DNA of 64,000 nucleotides from contig OY365812.1 of assembly GCA_959347315.1 (NCBI GenBank), forward strand, positions 438,727-502,726, written 5' to 3'. The position numbers and the translations under genes were made by a program. This stretch comes from Bimastos eiseni. Lineage: Eukaryota > Annelida > Clitellata > Crassiclitellata > Lumbricidae. The notes below the pieces were generated by a model, which saw only the letters and a list, made by a program, of their open reading frames with translations, did not search any database and was not told the origin of the DNA. Shown here piece by piece: positions 63,358 to 64,000 of this stretch; the first letter of the stretch is position 1, and each line of letters starts with the position of its first letter.

Positions 63358-64000
63358 ATGTTTTCGGAGTTGCTTTATAGCTTAGTCGTAATTCAACAGT
63401 TTATGAATAATGTCGAGGGTAGGAACGTCGCTATAAATCAGATTTCCAACAAATGTCCGCGTAATTGTTCGTGTGATTATGGCTCACAAACTGTGAACTG
63501 CACAAATGCCAATTTTACAAGACTTCCCGACGAGGTCTCCTCTGAAACTCGTAGTTTAATCTTGGACGGGAACGCTTTCGGTTACATAAAATCTGGCGCT
63601 TTCAGCCATCTTCGTCGCATACAAAACCTAAGTCTTCGTCACTGTCAGATCACCGTTATACACAAAGAGGCCTTTCTTTCGATCAAACAGACTCTTCGAG
63701 CAATCTGGATATCGAACAATGCGTTGAAACCAAAACTATATATGCCTTCGATCATATCATCTCTATCGGACGTCGAAGTCTTGGACTTATCATCGACCAG
63801 AATGAAAGAAAATCCCCAATCCTATGCAAATTTTTCCAATCTTAAATATCTTTTCCTTGCAAATAATTTGATTTCAGCATTTTCAACGGAAAAACTCTCA
63901 CCGTCCTTGCTAATTTTAGACTTAAGCAATAATCGCATAAAGGATATCTCAGTCGAAGATAGAAGTAAGAATGAAATGAATCTAAGAGAGTTAAGTCTTA
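63358..64000 (+). CDS. Toll-like receptor C, partial (runs off the right edge)
   Basis: ATG at 63358 opens a frame that is uninterrupted to the window end (214 codons). It encodes a signal-like N-terminus (MFSELLYSLVVIQQFMNNVE), LRRNT CPRNCSCDYGSQTVNC, and at least five LRRs (SLILDGNAFGYI, IQNLSLRHCQITVI, VEVLDLSSTRM, LKYLFLANNLIS, LLILDLSNNRIKDI). An earlier ATG (63344) is out of frame and stops quickly. It is the third intact member of the cluster in the same orientation. TM and TIR must lie beyond 64 kb. Confidence 0.85.
   Translation, partial: MFSELLYSLVVIQQFMNNVEGRNVAINQISNKCPRNCSCDYGSQTVNCTNANFTRLPDEVSSETRSLILDGNAFGYIKSGAFSHLRRIQNLSLRHCQITVIHKEAFLSIKQTLRAIWISNNALKPKLYMPSIISSLSDVEVLDLSSTRMKENPQSYANFSNLKYLFLANNLISAFSTEKLSPSLLILDLSNNRIKDISVEDRSKNEMNLRELSL

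Overview
The window reads as nuclear DNA of a repeat-rich marine invertebrate animal. The evidence is spliced genes with GT/AG introns and animal-specific families: Toll-like receptors, a neuropeptide GPCR and a MYST acetyltransferase exon. It also carries many non-LTR retrotransposon fragments, an LTR-element remnant and very long microsatellites. The phylum cannot be fixed from this sequence. The single-LRRCT Toll-like receptors and the frequent octamer TAGGCCTA suggest an echinoderm, hemichordate or lophotrochozoan, but this is only a lean. No rRNA, tRNA or CRISPR was recognised.

Layout. 1-5 kb is a graveyard of LINE 3' ends. 5.07-6.96 kb is a truncated Ty3/gypsy-like element (LTR, primer-binding site, gag start). 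7.13-8.53 kb is a four-copy tandem array of one 216-nt MYST histone acetyltransferase exon on the minus strand. 10.5-11.8 kb holds a probable small three-exon gene (minus), with a CRE-like tandem array in its first intron. 13.93-14.13 kb is an assembly gap. 15.6-15.9 kb has two tandem exons for a Gly/Tyr/His-rich peptide (minus). Two exons of one class A neuropeptide receptor lie at 37.75-38.19 kb and 16.60-17.05 kb (minus). Their splice sites join exactly across a 20.7-kb intron. That intron contains a near-full-length RLE-type retrotransposon (17.43-20.69 kb), a second truncated relative on the other strand (31.3-32.4 kb), and many microsatellites. A (GGAT)n-based satellite at 29.4-30.6 kb is duplicated at 39.1-41.5 kb.

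42-47 kb is mostly featureless. 47.2-64 kb is a head-to-tail cluster of Toll-like receptor genes on the plus strand: two decayed copies (47.2 and 48.8 kb), two complete two-exon genes (53.29-55.86 and 58.86-61.19 kb), and a fifth gene running off the right edge (from 63.36 kb). A pile-up of retrotransposon ends in TAA repeats (50.4-51.8 kb), a palindrome-rich stretch (52.2-52.8 kb) and a TTAA-flanked DNA element (61.7-62.6 kb) sit between the receptor genes.

How the genes relate. The receptors form a tandem innate-immune array. Their transmembrane and TIR exons are nearly identical at nucleotide level, while their leucine-rich ectodomains have diverged. The retroelements explain most of the local rearrangement: one receptor lost its C-terminal tail to a LINE fragment, and the GPCR intron has been inflated by elements that sit in TAA microsatellites.
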